From positions 124,001-188,000 of the forward strand of contig JBKBIP010000004.1 of the NCBI GenBank assembly GCA_046297495.1: DNA of 64,000 nt, read 5' to 3'. A program made the position numbers and the translations under genes. Below, one piece after another: positions 16,589 through 24,185 of the stretch (positions within the stretch are counted from its first letter, which is position 1; each line of letters opens with the position of its first letter). Origin of the DNA: JBKBIP01 sp046297495 (GTDB lineage Bacteria; Planctomycetota; Planctomycetia; Gemmatales; Gemmataceae). The notes below the pieces were generated by a model that searched no databases, was not told the DNA's origin, and was given only the letters and a program-made list of their open reading frames with translations.

Positions 16589-17748
16589 ACGAACTTCCCC
16601 TGTTTCCGGTCACGATGGTGGGCAGTTGGCCCCGTCCCGTCGAGCTACTGCGAGCGCGGAAGCGCCTGCGCGCCGGCCAGCTCGATGCGGCGGCGTTCGA
16701 CCAGCTGGCCGATCAAGCCGTCCGTGCCGTGCTCGACATTCAGCACCAAGTCGGCGTCGATATCGTTACCGACGGGGAACAGCGCCGCGACAATTTCTAT
16801 TCCTTCGTTGCCGACAAGCTCGATGGCGTCCAGCTTATGACGCTGGCCGAGATGCTCGACATCGTCGAAGATAAAGTCGGTTTCGAGAAAATCCTGCAAA
16901 CCCTCGACGTACCGGCCTATTCGCTCAGCAACCCGACTTGCGTGGGCCGCCTCGAGCGCCGTCGCCCCTTGGCCGTCGAGGAGCTGCGCTTCCTGAAACA
17001 GCACACCGACCGGGCGATCAAGATTCCTCTGCCAGGTCCCTATCTGCTCACCAGAGCCATGTTCGTGCCGGAAGTCACCCGGCAGTTTTACCCCAACAAA
17101 GAAGCGCTGGCCGTCGATGTCATTCGCATCCTTCGCGAGGAAGTCCGCGACTTGATCACCGAGGGGGTCGATTTTATCCAGTTCGACGAGCCAGTGCTGA
17201 CGGAAGTGGCCTTCAACCCAAAAGGGACACGAACTTTCATGTGCGCTTCCCTGGCGGCGCGCGGCGACCCAAAGGAAGAGTTGGAGTTCGCTGTCTCGCT
17301 CTTGAATCAGGTACTGGAGGGGATCACGGGACCGATCACCGGCTTGCACATCTGTCGGGGGAATTGGAGTCAAAACGAATCGATCCTGTTGCGCGGCAGT
17401 TATCATCCACTGGCCCCTTACCTGGAACGAATCAACGTGCGCCAATTGGTGCTCGAATATGCCACCGAACGAGCTGGCGACATTCTCCGTTTCGGCGATA
17501 AGGCCCTGGGTCTGGGGGTGGTCAATCCGCGCACCGAAGCGGTTGAAAGTCCGGAAGATATTCTGGACGATGCGCGCCAGGCCTTGCGGTGGTATCCGCC
17601 GGAGCATATCTTCCTGAATCCTGATTGCGGGTTTGGAACGTTTAGCAACAGTCCGGTCAATAGTGTCGAGATCGCGTCCCGCAAGCTCACGGCAATAGTG
17701 ACTACGGCACAACAACTTCGGGAGCAATTTAGAAAGGATGGAAGATGA
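16585..17748 (+). CDS. MetE-like (cobalamin-independent methionine synthase family) core methyltransferase
   Basis: 387 residues, starting with GTG 16585 inside GTGA. It corresponds to the single catalytic barrel of MetE, without the N-terminal half. Start motif VGSWPRP; zinc ligands His255 and Cys257 (GLHICRGN), Cys348 (NPDCGFG) and probably Glu281 or Glu291; DEP motif at 201-203. The family moves methyl groups to or from a thiol bound to zinc. Short members without the N domain often use donors other than methyl-tetrahydrofolate polyglutamate. It is coupled at both ends by four-base overlaps, so it works with the PhnD-like and acyl-CoA-dehydrogenase-like proteins. Confidence 0.85.
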   Translation: MNELPLFPVTMVGSWPRPVELLRARKRLRAGQLDAAAFDQLADQAVRAVLDIQHQVGVDIVTDGEQRRDNFYSFVADKLDGVQLMTLAEMLDIVEDKVGFEKILQTLDVPAYSLSNPTCVGRLERRRPLAVEELRFLKQHTDRAIKIPLPGPYLLTRAMFVPEVTRQFYPNKEALAVDVIRILREEVRDLITEGVDFIQFDEPVLTEVAFNPKGTRTFMCASLAARGDPKEELEFAVSLLNQVLEGITGPITGLHICRGNWSQNESILLRGSYHPLAPYLERINVRQLVLEYATERAGDILRFGDKALGLGVVNPRTEAVESPEDILDDARQALRWYPPEHIFLNPDCGFGTFSNSPVNSVEIASRKLTAIVTTAQQLREQFRKDGR

Positions 17749-18896
17749 TGACATGGAAGCTAGATGAATCGGGACAACGGGCGCTTGGCGCCGTGGAGCG
17801 AATCGCTTGCGATGTCGTGGGACCGGCGGCGGCGGAGACAGACCAGCTGGCCCGCTTTCCCCAAGCAGGGATCGACGCGCTACGCCAAGCGGGCTTGCTC
17901 GGGCTGATCAGTGCCCCGGACGTGGGGGGGCAGGGACAACCGCTCCGCGCCGCCGCCGCGATCTGTGAGCGTCTGGCCCGTGAATGTCCCTCTACGGCCA
18001 TGATCGTGACCATGCACTATTGCGCCACGGCGATCGTCGAGCACTTCGGGGCAGAGGATCTGCGTCGGGCCATCGCCGAGCAGGGCAAGCTCTTGACCTT
18101 GGCATTCTCGGAATCCGGCTCGCGCAGCCACTTCTGGGTTCCGGTCAGCACCGCGACTCCGAACGGCAATGGCGTGAAGCTTAACGCCGTCAAGCAGCTT
18201 ATCACCGCCGCCGGTCACGCCGATTATTACATCTGGTCAAGCCGGCCCGCCGTCGCCGAGGGGCTGAGTTCGATCTGGGTGGTGCCGAGTACCGCCGAGG
18301 GATTATCGATCCCGGCTCCCTTTGAAGGAATGGGGCTGCGTGGCAACGCATCTTCTCCGATCATAGCTAAGGATGTGACAATTCCCTTGGCGAATCGACT
18401 GGGGGAAGATGGCAAAGGGTTCGACATGATGATGGGAGTTGTGTTGCCGTGGTTCAGTTTGCTCAATGGGTCCGTATCGCTGGGGATGATGGAAGGGGTA
18501 ATCGTGCGGGCCGTTCAGCACGTCACCACGTCGAAATACGCTTACAACGGCGCGGCGCTGGCCGAGCTGCCGCAGGTGCGCGGCCACATCGCCCGGATGC
18601 GGATCAAAACGGACCTGATGCGCGGCTTTCTGCTTGATGCTTTAGACGCGGTTGAACAAGGACGCCCCGACGCCACCTTGCGCGTGTTGGAGACGAAAGC
18701 GGCGGGAGCGGAAACCTCCTTGGAGGTGCATGATCTGGCCATGCGCGTCTGCGGCGGAGCGGCGTTCCGCAAGGATGTCGCGGTCGAGCGGTTCTTCCGT
18801 GACAGCCGGGCCTCCACCGTGATGGCCCCGGTCACGGATGCGCTGTACGATTTCATCGGCAAAGCGGCATGTGGTCTGCCGCTGTTCGATGGCTGA
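17745..18896 (+). CDS. Acyl-CoA dehydrogenase-superfamily flavoprotein without the usual catalytic Glu
   Basis: 383 residues. The family motifs are present (AFSESGSRSHFWVPVS, GMGLRGNASSP, FFRDSRASTVMAP). The usual base Glu in the C-terminal YEGT-like motif is replaced (TVMAPVTDAL), and the alternative Glu of isovaleryl-CoA dehydrogenase-type enzymes also seems absent (VLPWFSLLNG). That pattern fits DszC/SfnB-type flavin monooxygenases or other non-dehydrogenase members better than a beta-oxidation enzyme. ATG 17745 overlaps the MetE-like stop (ATGA). It is the last gene of the cassette, convergent with the HD-GYP gene. Confidence 0.8.
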   Translation: MMTWKLDESGQRALGAVERIACDVVGPAAAETDQLARFPQAGIDALRQAGLLGLISAPDVGGQGQPLRAAAAICERLARECPSTAMIVTMHYCATAIVEHFGAEDLRRAIAEQGKLLTLAFSESGSRSHFWVPVSTATPNGNGVKLNAVKQLITAAGHADYYIWSSRPAVAEGLSSIWVVPSTAEGLSIPAPFEGMGLRGNASSPIIAKDVTIPLANRLGEDGKGFDMMMGVVLPWFSLLNGSVSLGMMEGVIVRAVQHVTTSKYAYNGAALAELPQVRGHIARMRIKTDLMRGFLLDALDAVEQGRPDATLRVLETKAAGAETSLEVHDLAMRVCGGAAFRKDVAVERFFRDSRASTVMAPVTDALYDFIGKAACGLPLFDG

Positions 18897-18974
18897 CGTA
18901 ACAATTTCCACCGCGCCGCTGGTGCAACGACCCCGTGGCGAATGATGACCGTTCGGCGCTTGCGCTCTGTTCCA

Positions 18975-19022
18975 GAAGCATCGAAGGAACGACTGTTCCA
19001 AACCAGGGGCGTTAGCCCTTGG
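18975..19022. repeat. Double-hairpin repeat (CCAGGGGC family), degenerate copy 2
   Basis: CCAGGGGC-GTTA-GCCCTTGG at 19003-19022, preceded by a decayed form of the first hairpin (AGAAGCATCGAAGGAAC). Aligned with 15222-15273 the two share most positions in the same order. It lies between convergent genes. Confidence 0.6.
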
Positions 19023-19056
19023 TCTTCCAGGGCGCGGCCCCAGGGTCGGTTTCATT

Positions 19057-20691
19057 TCAAGTCGTCGTTTGCAGCGTTTTCTTCTTCGCGGTACTCTCCA
19101 TCTCCAAGCCCGTGTGCGAGTGGGTGGCGTGCATCTCGTCGATGATTTGTTGGCGAATCTCCAAAAAAGCGGCAGCGCAGCGCGGATCGAATTGCATGCT
19201 GCTTTGTTTGTGGACCTCGGCGAAGGCGACATCCGCGGACATCCCCTTGCGGTAGGGACGATCCGAGGTCATCGCATCGAAGGCATCGGCCACGGCCACG
19301 ATGCGGGCCAGCAACGGCGTATCCTCGCCGGCCAATTGGTCCGGATAGCCCTTGCCGTCCCAGCGTTCATGATGAGAGCGGACAATGGGGATAATGGGAT
19401 GCAAGTCGGGAACGGTGGCCACGATGGTTGCCCCCTTGACGGTGTGCGACTTCATGATCTCAAACTCTTCCTCCGTCAATCGTCCCGGCTTGCGCAGGAT
19501 GGCGTCGTCAATGCCGATTTTGCCGATGTCATGCAAGGGAGTGCCGACGCGCACGAGGTTCAAGTCGGCAGCAGGCACTTGCAAATGCTTGGCGAGCAAG
19601 AGCGAATAGTGCGTCACGCGCGCGGTGTGACCACCGGTGTACTGATCGCGGAGTTCGACCGCTTGGGCCAGAATGGTGATGGTGTTCAGGAACAGGTCTT
19701 TTTGCTTTCGGAGCAGGTTGGCCGATTCGATTCCTGCCGAGACGTTGGCGGCCAAGGCGTCGGCCAAGTGTAAATCATCCGGGGTGAATGGTTTTTGCCA
19801 GAAACTGCGGTCGAGGTGTAGCACTCCCAAGCGTCGGCGCGGCGTCCGCAGCAGCACGCACAGCACCGACGACATGGCACCGTCGGCGATGCTTTGGGCC
19901 GTGGCCAACTCGGGGTCGTCGCTGACGCTGCAACACAAGACTGATTCTCCCCGACTGAACGACCGTTGGGCGATGCTTTGACTAAAGTGGAAACGCCCCG
20001 GCGGCTCGCCGCGCCCCGTTGCCAAGGCGCGCAGCCGCAACGCCTGGCCGGGACCATCCGCCAGCACGATGGCGCCGCGCTGCGCGTCGAGTACCTGCAC
20101 GGCGTCGTTCAGAATGGAGTGTAATAAATCGTCTTCGTCCTCGATGTGAACCAGATGATGCCCCGCGCGCAGCAAAGCCAGAAGTTGGTCTCCAGGCCGG
20201 AGAAGATGATTGCGGTCAAAAGCCAACCCTTGCAGGGCATCTTCCCATGAGGAAGTAGTGGTCGCTTCCACCAGCAATTGATCGGGGCGTGGGGAATCGG
20301 CATGGATGCTCTCCTCGAATTCCTCAACGACCAAAGCGACCTTGCCGAATTGGATTACGTCGCGGGGTCGAACAGTCTGTTCCGCTGTTCCCAAGCGGAC
20401 GCCGTTGACGAACGTGCCATTGGTGCTGCCCAGGTCGCGCACGCGCCAGCCGCAATCCGTGAGGCGCACCTCGGCATGGCGCCGACTGACGGAGTTGTCG
20501 TCCAACACGATCTCCAACGAACCCAGACGCCCCGCGCGCAACAGGGTGTCGGATTCCCAGACCTTGCCTTCCACATCGCTGTTAATCGCCCGGAGACGAA
20601 TGCGCTGTTTCACACTCGCTTCCCCCTCGCCCATTCCTAGCGACTCGGAATGGAATGAACCACCCCCCCGCGAGCGTTTCGCGGCGGCCAT
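19057..20691 (-). CDS. FHA-GAF-HD-GYP signalling protein (putative c-di-GMP phosphodiesterase)
   Basis: 544 residues from ATG 20691, which has GGAG about 9 bases upstream; a TTG at 20715 is the alternative. FHA domain at about 25-125 (RAGRLGSLEIVLDDNSVSRRHAEV, DLGSTNGTFVNGVRL), GAF domain at about 190-325, HD-GYP domain at about 335-525 with HDIGKIG and HHERWDGKGYP followed by ARIVAVADAFDAMTSDRPYR. HD-GYP enzymes hydrolyse cyclic di-GMP in the cytosol; FHA binds phosphothreonine, so Ser/Thr kinases could recruit it. No membrane segment. A direct FHA input to HD-GYP is a known but less common layout. Confidence 0.92.
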   Translation of the reverse strand: MAAAKRSRGGGSFHSESLGMGEGEASVKQRIRLRAINSDVEGKVWESDTLLRAGRLGSLEIVLDDNSVSRRHAEVRLTDCGWRVRDLGSTNGTFVNGVRLGTAEQTVRPRDVIQFGKVALVVEEFEESIHADSPRPDQLLVEATTTSSWEDALQGLAFDRNHLLRPGDQLLALLRAGHHLVHIEDEDDLLHSILNDAVQVLDAQRGAIVLADGPGQALRLRALATGRGEPPGRFHFSQSIAQRSFSRGESVLCCSVSDDPELATAQSIADGAMSSVLCVLLRTPRRRLGVLHLDRSFWQKPFTPDDLHLADALAANVSAGIESANLLRKQKDLFLNTITILAQAVELRDQYTGGHTARVTHYSLLLAKHLQVPAADLNLVRVGTPLHDIGKIGIDDAILRKPGRLTEEEFEIMKSHTVKGATIVATVPDLHPIIPIVRSHHERWDGKGYPDQLAGEDTPLLARIVAVADAFDAMTSDRPYRKGMSADVAFAEVHKQSSMQFDPRCAAAFLEIRQQIIDEMHATHSHTGLEMESTAKKKTLQTTT

Positions 20692-20797
20692 CGCCACGAC
20701 TCCACCCCTCTTCAATTCTAATATGCCTCGCGGTAATGGGAATACCTAGCTGGCGCGAAAAGCAGAAATGGCGCCGCGGGCCGCTATCGCTGCAAGT

Positions 20798-20847
20798 GTG
20801 ATTCATCATTTCGCGCACGCGACATCCCACGTGAAACGATGAATCAC
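20798..20847. repeat. GATTCATCG palindrome family, copy 2
   Basis: Left arm GTGATTCATC plus ATTTCGCG, right arm GTGAAACGATGAATCAC; about 14 pairs with one mismatch. It has the same core and layout as the copies at 12333 and 38959. Confidence 0.65.
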
Positions 20848-20883
20848 CAGCCAAAACAGGAAGTTATGGATCGGCATATCCTT

Positions 20884-20932
20884 ATTACTCCGGCAAGGAA
20901 GAATCAATCGTGAGCCGGATTGAAAATCTGGC
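20884..20932. repeat. ATTACTCYGGC family copy 2 with GCCGGATT hairpin
   Basis: It begins ATTACTCCGGCAAGGAAG, like 8624. Its right end is GCCGGATT-GAA-AATCTGGC (20914-20932), a small hairpin also found at 24106-24124. Confidence 0.5.
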
Positions 20933-21060
20933 CCATAAACTTTCTTACCGGGTTAAGAGACGGACGCGCCAACGACGACTGGCGCTGGCGTGTCCGACGA
21001 ACGAGTAATCGGGTTGATTGCTACGGTAATAAATCCCTGGAAATCGATTCAGACGGATTC

Positions 21061-21759
21061 TCACGCCACCTGCGCGATGGCCGGGGATTGTTCCGTGGCG
21101 CTTTCGAGTCGGCCATTCACCAGCCGCGCCACCCGGCGCGCGCGTTGCGCGACGTGCGGATCGTGGGTGACGAGTACGATGGTCCGTCCCTCGCGGTGCA
21201 GTTCCTCCAAGAAGGAAACGACATGCCGCCGGGTATCCGGGTCGAGGTTGCCCGTCGGTTCGTCGGCCAGGATCAGCGGCGGGTCATTGGCAAGTGTCCG
21301 CGCCAGGGCGACGCGCTGTTGCTGGCCGATGCTCAGCTCGCAAGGTTTATGATCCAACCGGTCCCACAATCCAACCCGGTCGAGTAACGAGACAGCGCGG
21401 CGGCGCTGCTCGATTTCCGATAGTCCTTGCAGGTACAACGGCACCTGGACATTTTCCAGGGCCGTCAGATACGGGATCAAGTGAAAGGATTGAAAGACAA
21501 AGCCGATTTTGTCGCGCCGCAGCCGAGTACGTTGCGACACGGGCAGATCATAGCAAGATTGACCATCGACCCACACTTTCCCCGCGCTGGGGGACAACAT
21601 GCCGCCGATGGTGAACAACAAGGTACTCTTGCCGCTGCCGCTGGGACCGACGACCGCCAGGAAATCCCCCTGGGTTACTTCCAGGGTAATGTCCTCCAAG
21701 GCGGTCACGTAGCCGCGCCGGTGGGGGTAGCGTTTGCTCACTTGCCGGATGGACAACAT
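21061..21759 (-). CDS. ABC transporter ATPase, MacB/LolD type
   Basis: 232 residues from ATG 21759, with a perfect GGAGGT Shine-Dalgarno that overlaps the end of the permease gene (2-bp gap). Walker A GPSGSGKST, signature LSIGQQQRV (a variant of LSGGQ), Walker B LILADEPTG, and switch His in VTHDP. This subfamily drives FtsX-like permeases in lipoprotein release, macrolide or peptide export rather than import. It is the third gene of a three-gene unit with the permease and a thioredoxin-like protein. Confidence 0.93.
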   Translation of the reverse strand: MLSIRQVSKRYPHRRGYVTALEDITLEVTQGDFLAVVGPSGSGKSTLLFTIGGMLSPSAGKVWVDGQSCYDLPVSQRTRLRRDKIGFVFQSFHLIPYLTALENVQVPLYLQGLSEIEQRRRAVSLLDRVGLWDRLDHKPCELSIGQQQRVALARTLANDPPLILADEPTGNLDPDTRRHVVSFLEELHREGRTIVLVTHDPHVAQRARRVARLVNGRLESATEQSPAIAQVA

Positions 21760-21761
21760 GC

Positions 21762-22988
21762 TTACACCTCCTGAAGGGTGGTACAAGGGTCCACACGTGC
21801 CGCGCGCCGGGCTGGCAACCAGCTGGACAGCAACGTAATCAATAGGGAGATGCCCACCGCCCACAAGGCCATCAGGGGCAACGGCAAGACGGGAACCCCC
21901 GCCAGGCGCGGCCCCAGTTGCATCGCCGCCACAGTGCCGGCTCCATAGCCGAGCAAGCCGCCCACCAAGCCGAGCAGCAACGCCTTGAGCAGAAAGAGCC
22001 GCAACACAAAACCCGGCGCGGCCCCCAATGCCATTAAGGTGCCAATCTCACGCCGCCGCTCGCGGACGTTGGCGTACATGTAATTGGCGATGCTGGCACC
22101 ACCAACCAAGGCGATGATGCCGAGGAAGATCAGGGATAGCTGACTCATCAAACGGTTGATCTTGACCTGGGTATCGACCACTTGCCGGATGGTGACGACC
22201 TTGGCTTCCGGCAACAACTGGTTGATCTCATCGACCACTTTTTCGGCATTGTGTTGACAGCAGCACATGACTTCGATGGCGTTCACGGTCTCCCCTTTGT
22301 CGGCCAGCTGCTGGACGGTGTGCAAGTGGGCGAAGATGCGTGAATCATCCACGGTACCTGTGGGCGGCAACACCGCGGACACTTCGAATGGTTCGCCGAG
22401 TAACTCCAGCCGCTGTCCCGGCTGAATGCCGATGTCCGCCGCGACTTCGGCCCCCACCAATACTTCCTTGCGTCCCAGCGTGGCAATGGCGCGCTGGCGG
22501 ATCGGTTTGCCGGCATCCTCGGCGTCGTCCAGACCGGCCACGTCGCCAATGCCGCCGCAACAACAATGGGAGGACCCGGCGAAGATGCCGGCTCCCCGCC
22601 ACGCTGATTTCGCCTGAAACTCGCTGCGCGGCAAGATGCCGGTCAGCATGAATTGTTTCTCTGCCAAGGAGACGGGCACGCACAGCTTAGGGGACAGGTT
22701 CTTGACACCGCGCACGCCGGACATGGTGATGCGATAGACGTAATCCTCGGGAATGACTTGGCCATGCAAATCAGCGGCGTGGTAATTTTCGATGCTCACC
22801 GCTTTGGGCAGAATGAGGATATTGGCCCCCAGCGCGTCCAATTCCGCTTGCACCGATTTCTCGGAAAAGGCGCAAATGGTGCGGATCGCCACCAGGGCCG
22901 TGATCCCCAGAAAAATGGCCAGGAAGCTAGTAAGCAGCTGGCTTTTCCGCTGCCACAATTCCCGACATACCAATGTCCGGAGTCGCAT
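21762..22988 (-). CDS. FtsX/MacB-type ABC permease with cysteine clusters
   Basis: 408 residues; ATG 22988 follows AGGAGA. One membrane helix near 20-40, a large extracytoplasmic domain (about 45-280), then three helices and the FtsX motif (NVRERRREIGTLMALGA). The outer domain holds two unusual Cys runs: SSHCCCGGIG (about residue 140) and VMCCCQHN (about residue 240), six Cys plus two His. Ordinary MacB-like permeases lack these. Such clusters suggest metal or thiol handling outside the membrane. The gene lies between the thioredoxin-like gene (47-bp gap) and its ATPase. Confidence 0.9.
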   Translation of the reverse strand: MRLRTLVCRELWQRKSQLLTSFLAIFLGITALVAIRTICAFSEKSVQAELDALGANILILPKAVSIENYHAADLHGQVIPEDYVYRITMSGVRGVKNLSPKLCVPVSLAEKQFMLTGILPRSEFQAKSAWRGAGIFAGSSHCCCGGIGDVAGLDDAEDAGKPIRQRAIATLGRKEVLVGAEVAADIGIQPGQRLELLGEPFEVSAVLPPTGTVDDSRIFAHLHTVQQLADKGETVNAIEVMCCCQHNAEKVVDEINQLLPEAKVVTIRQVVDTQVKINRLMSQLSLIFLGIIALVGGASIANYMYANVRERRREIGTLMALGAAPGFVLRLFLLKALLLGLVGGLLGYGAGTVAAMQLGPRLAGVPVLPLPLMALWAVGISLLITLLSSWLPARRAARVDPCTTLQEV

Positions 22989-23035
22989 CCTTGTCTCCTC
23001 TCGGATTGGGTGGCAAGTTTCATGAACCTCTGGCC

Positions 23036-23818
23036 TTACTTCCCTTTGTTGCAGCCGGGGCAGTTCGGATCACCGCAGGGGCATTGACCAGACTGTGCCG
23101 CCTTCAGTTTGGCTTCCAGTTGATCCTTGGTGACGGCCCCTTCAAACTTGCCGATGATGACACCATTGGGCGCCATGAAGACTGTTACCGCTGCGGCCGA
23201 CTTCGGATCGACGTGGAAATCGTGCAGCAATTTGCTCTCCTTGGGGTCCGCCGGATTGATGACGACGATCTCCGCGGCTTTGGCAAAGCGCGGATCAGCC
23301 TGAAAGGCTTGGACGCCTTGCAGGGCTTCCTTGGCTTGCGAACTGGAGCTATTTTGCACGCACAACAACAGCAGCTTGTTTTCCTGAATCACGCGCAGAC
23401 AATGGGCGGTCCCTTCACTCACGAACGCATCGAGTAATTCCTGGCTGTCCAATTTGGTGTGCAGTGCCTTGGTGACGGCGCCGTTCGGCGCCACGGCGAG
23501 CACTAACGGCATCGGCGCGCGGCTGATCCCGAAAAATTCGACAATATCCTTCTCGGCGGGGTCGGCGACCGAAATGGCCACCGTCACCGCACGCTGCTTC
23601 TGTCCGGCCAAGGCTTGGTCGAAGACAGCGCGCGCGGCACGGGTCGCGGGATCGTCGGCCTTCCAGAAAAAGACGAATAGATACTTTTTGGCGTTTTCCG
23701 CTTCCTCGATGGCAGCCAGTCCCTTGCTTGGGATGGGAGCTTGCGCGAAAGCGAAATGGGCGAGTAAGTCCAGGATCGTCAAAATGGTGATGGTGGTCAA
23801 AATAAGTCGATGCTTCAC
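23036..23818 (-). CDS. Secreted thioredoxin-fold protein with Cys-rich tail
   Basis: 260 residues. A signal peptide (1-25, ending HFAFAQ) is followed by two thioredoxin-like halves: YLFVFFWKADDPATRAARAVFDQAL and, later, VTVFMAPNGVIIGKFEG. The active-site CxxC is missing in both. The C-terminus ends in CPCGDPNCPGCNKGK, four Cys in a short Gly/Pro tail that could bind a metal or iron-sulfur group. It is the first gene of the unit with the Cys-cluster permease and ATPase, so it is probably a periplasmic partner of that exporter. Reductase activity is unlikely. Confidence 0.75.
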   Translation of the reverse strand: MKHRLILTTITILTILDLLAHFAFAQAPIPSKGLAAIEEAENAKKYLFVFFWKADDPATRAARAVFDQALAGQKQRAVTVAISVADPAEKDIVEFFGISRAPMPLVLAVAPNGAVTKALHTKLDSQELLDAFVSEGTAHCLRVIQENKLLLLCVQNSSSSQAKEALQGVQAFQADPRFAKAAEIVVINPADPKESKLLHDFHVDPKSAAAVTVFMAPNGVIIGKFEGAVTKDQLEAKLKAAQSGQCPCGDPNCPGCNKGK

Positions 23819-24185
23819 GGTTCACGATCTCCTTGAACATCCGCGAGCCTGCGAGTGTAACCGCATTTGTTACCCTCTGCCGTGGTCGCGGTTCGTGAGT
23901 AGTTGCACTATTTCCTTGGCTAAAAACGCCTATTTTCCCTAGGTTCCAGACAAGCGGCCTATCGTAAGCAAGGGATTTCCTATTCTTCGGTCGCTGCCGA
24001 CTATGCGCTTGAAAAAACCACGGCGGATCGTGAGAAGTTGTGGAAAGGATCAGAGATGGATGGAAGAGAGTATGTGTTGTCTCAGCCAGGAAATTCCTTA
24101 CCTGGGCCGGATTATCAATCTGGCTTCTGCCAACCGGATTGGAAAGCCGGCCTACGTGAGGAACTTCCTGGCCGCAGTAATACAT
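23819..24185. other. Intergenic region with nested inverted repeats
   Basis: 367 bp between the S8 protease stop and the thioredoxin-like gene, both on the minus strand. The half next to the protease holds the nested inverted repeat at 24086-24171. The half next to the thioredoxin-like gene should hold its promoter; none was recognised. Confidence 0.55.
24086..24171. repeat. Nested inverted repeat, likely terminator of the S8 protease gene
   Basis: Outer arms CCAGGAAATTCCTTAC (24086-24101) and GTGAGGAACTTCCTGG (24156-24171) match at 14 of 16 positions. Inside is GCCGGATT-ATC-AATCTGGC (24106-24124), the same hairpin as at 20914. It starts about 15 bases past the protease stop codon. Confidence 0.6.

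Larger units (their letters stand above)
20692..21060. other. Intergenic region with two repeat families
   Basis: 369 bp between two minus-strand genes. It holds the palindrome at 20798-20847 and the ATTACTCYGGC/GCCGGATT element at 20884-20932. No convincing gene or sigma-70 promoter was seen. Confidence 0.6.
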
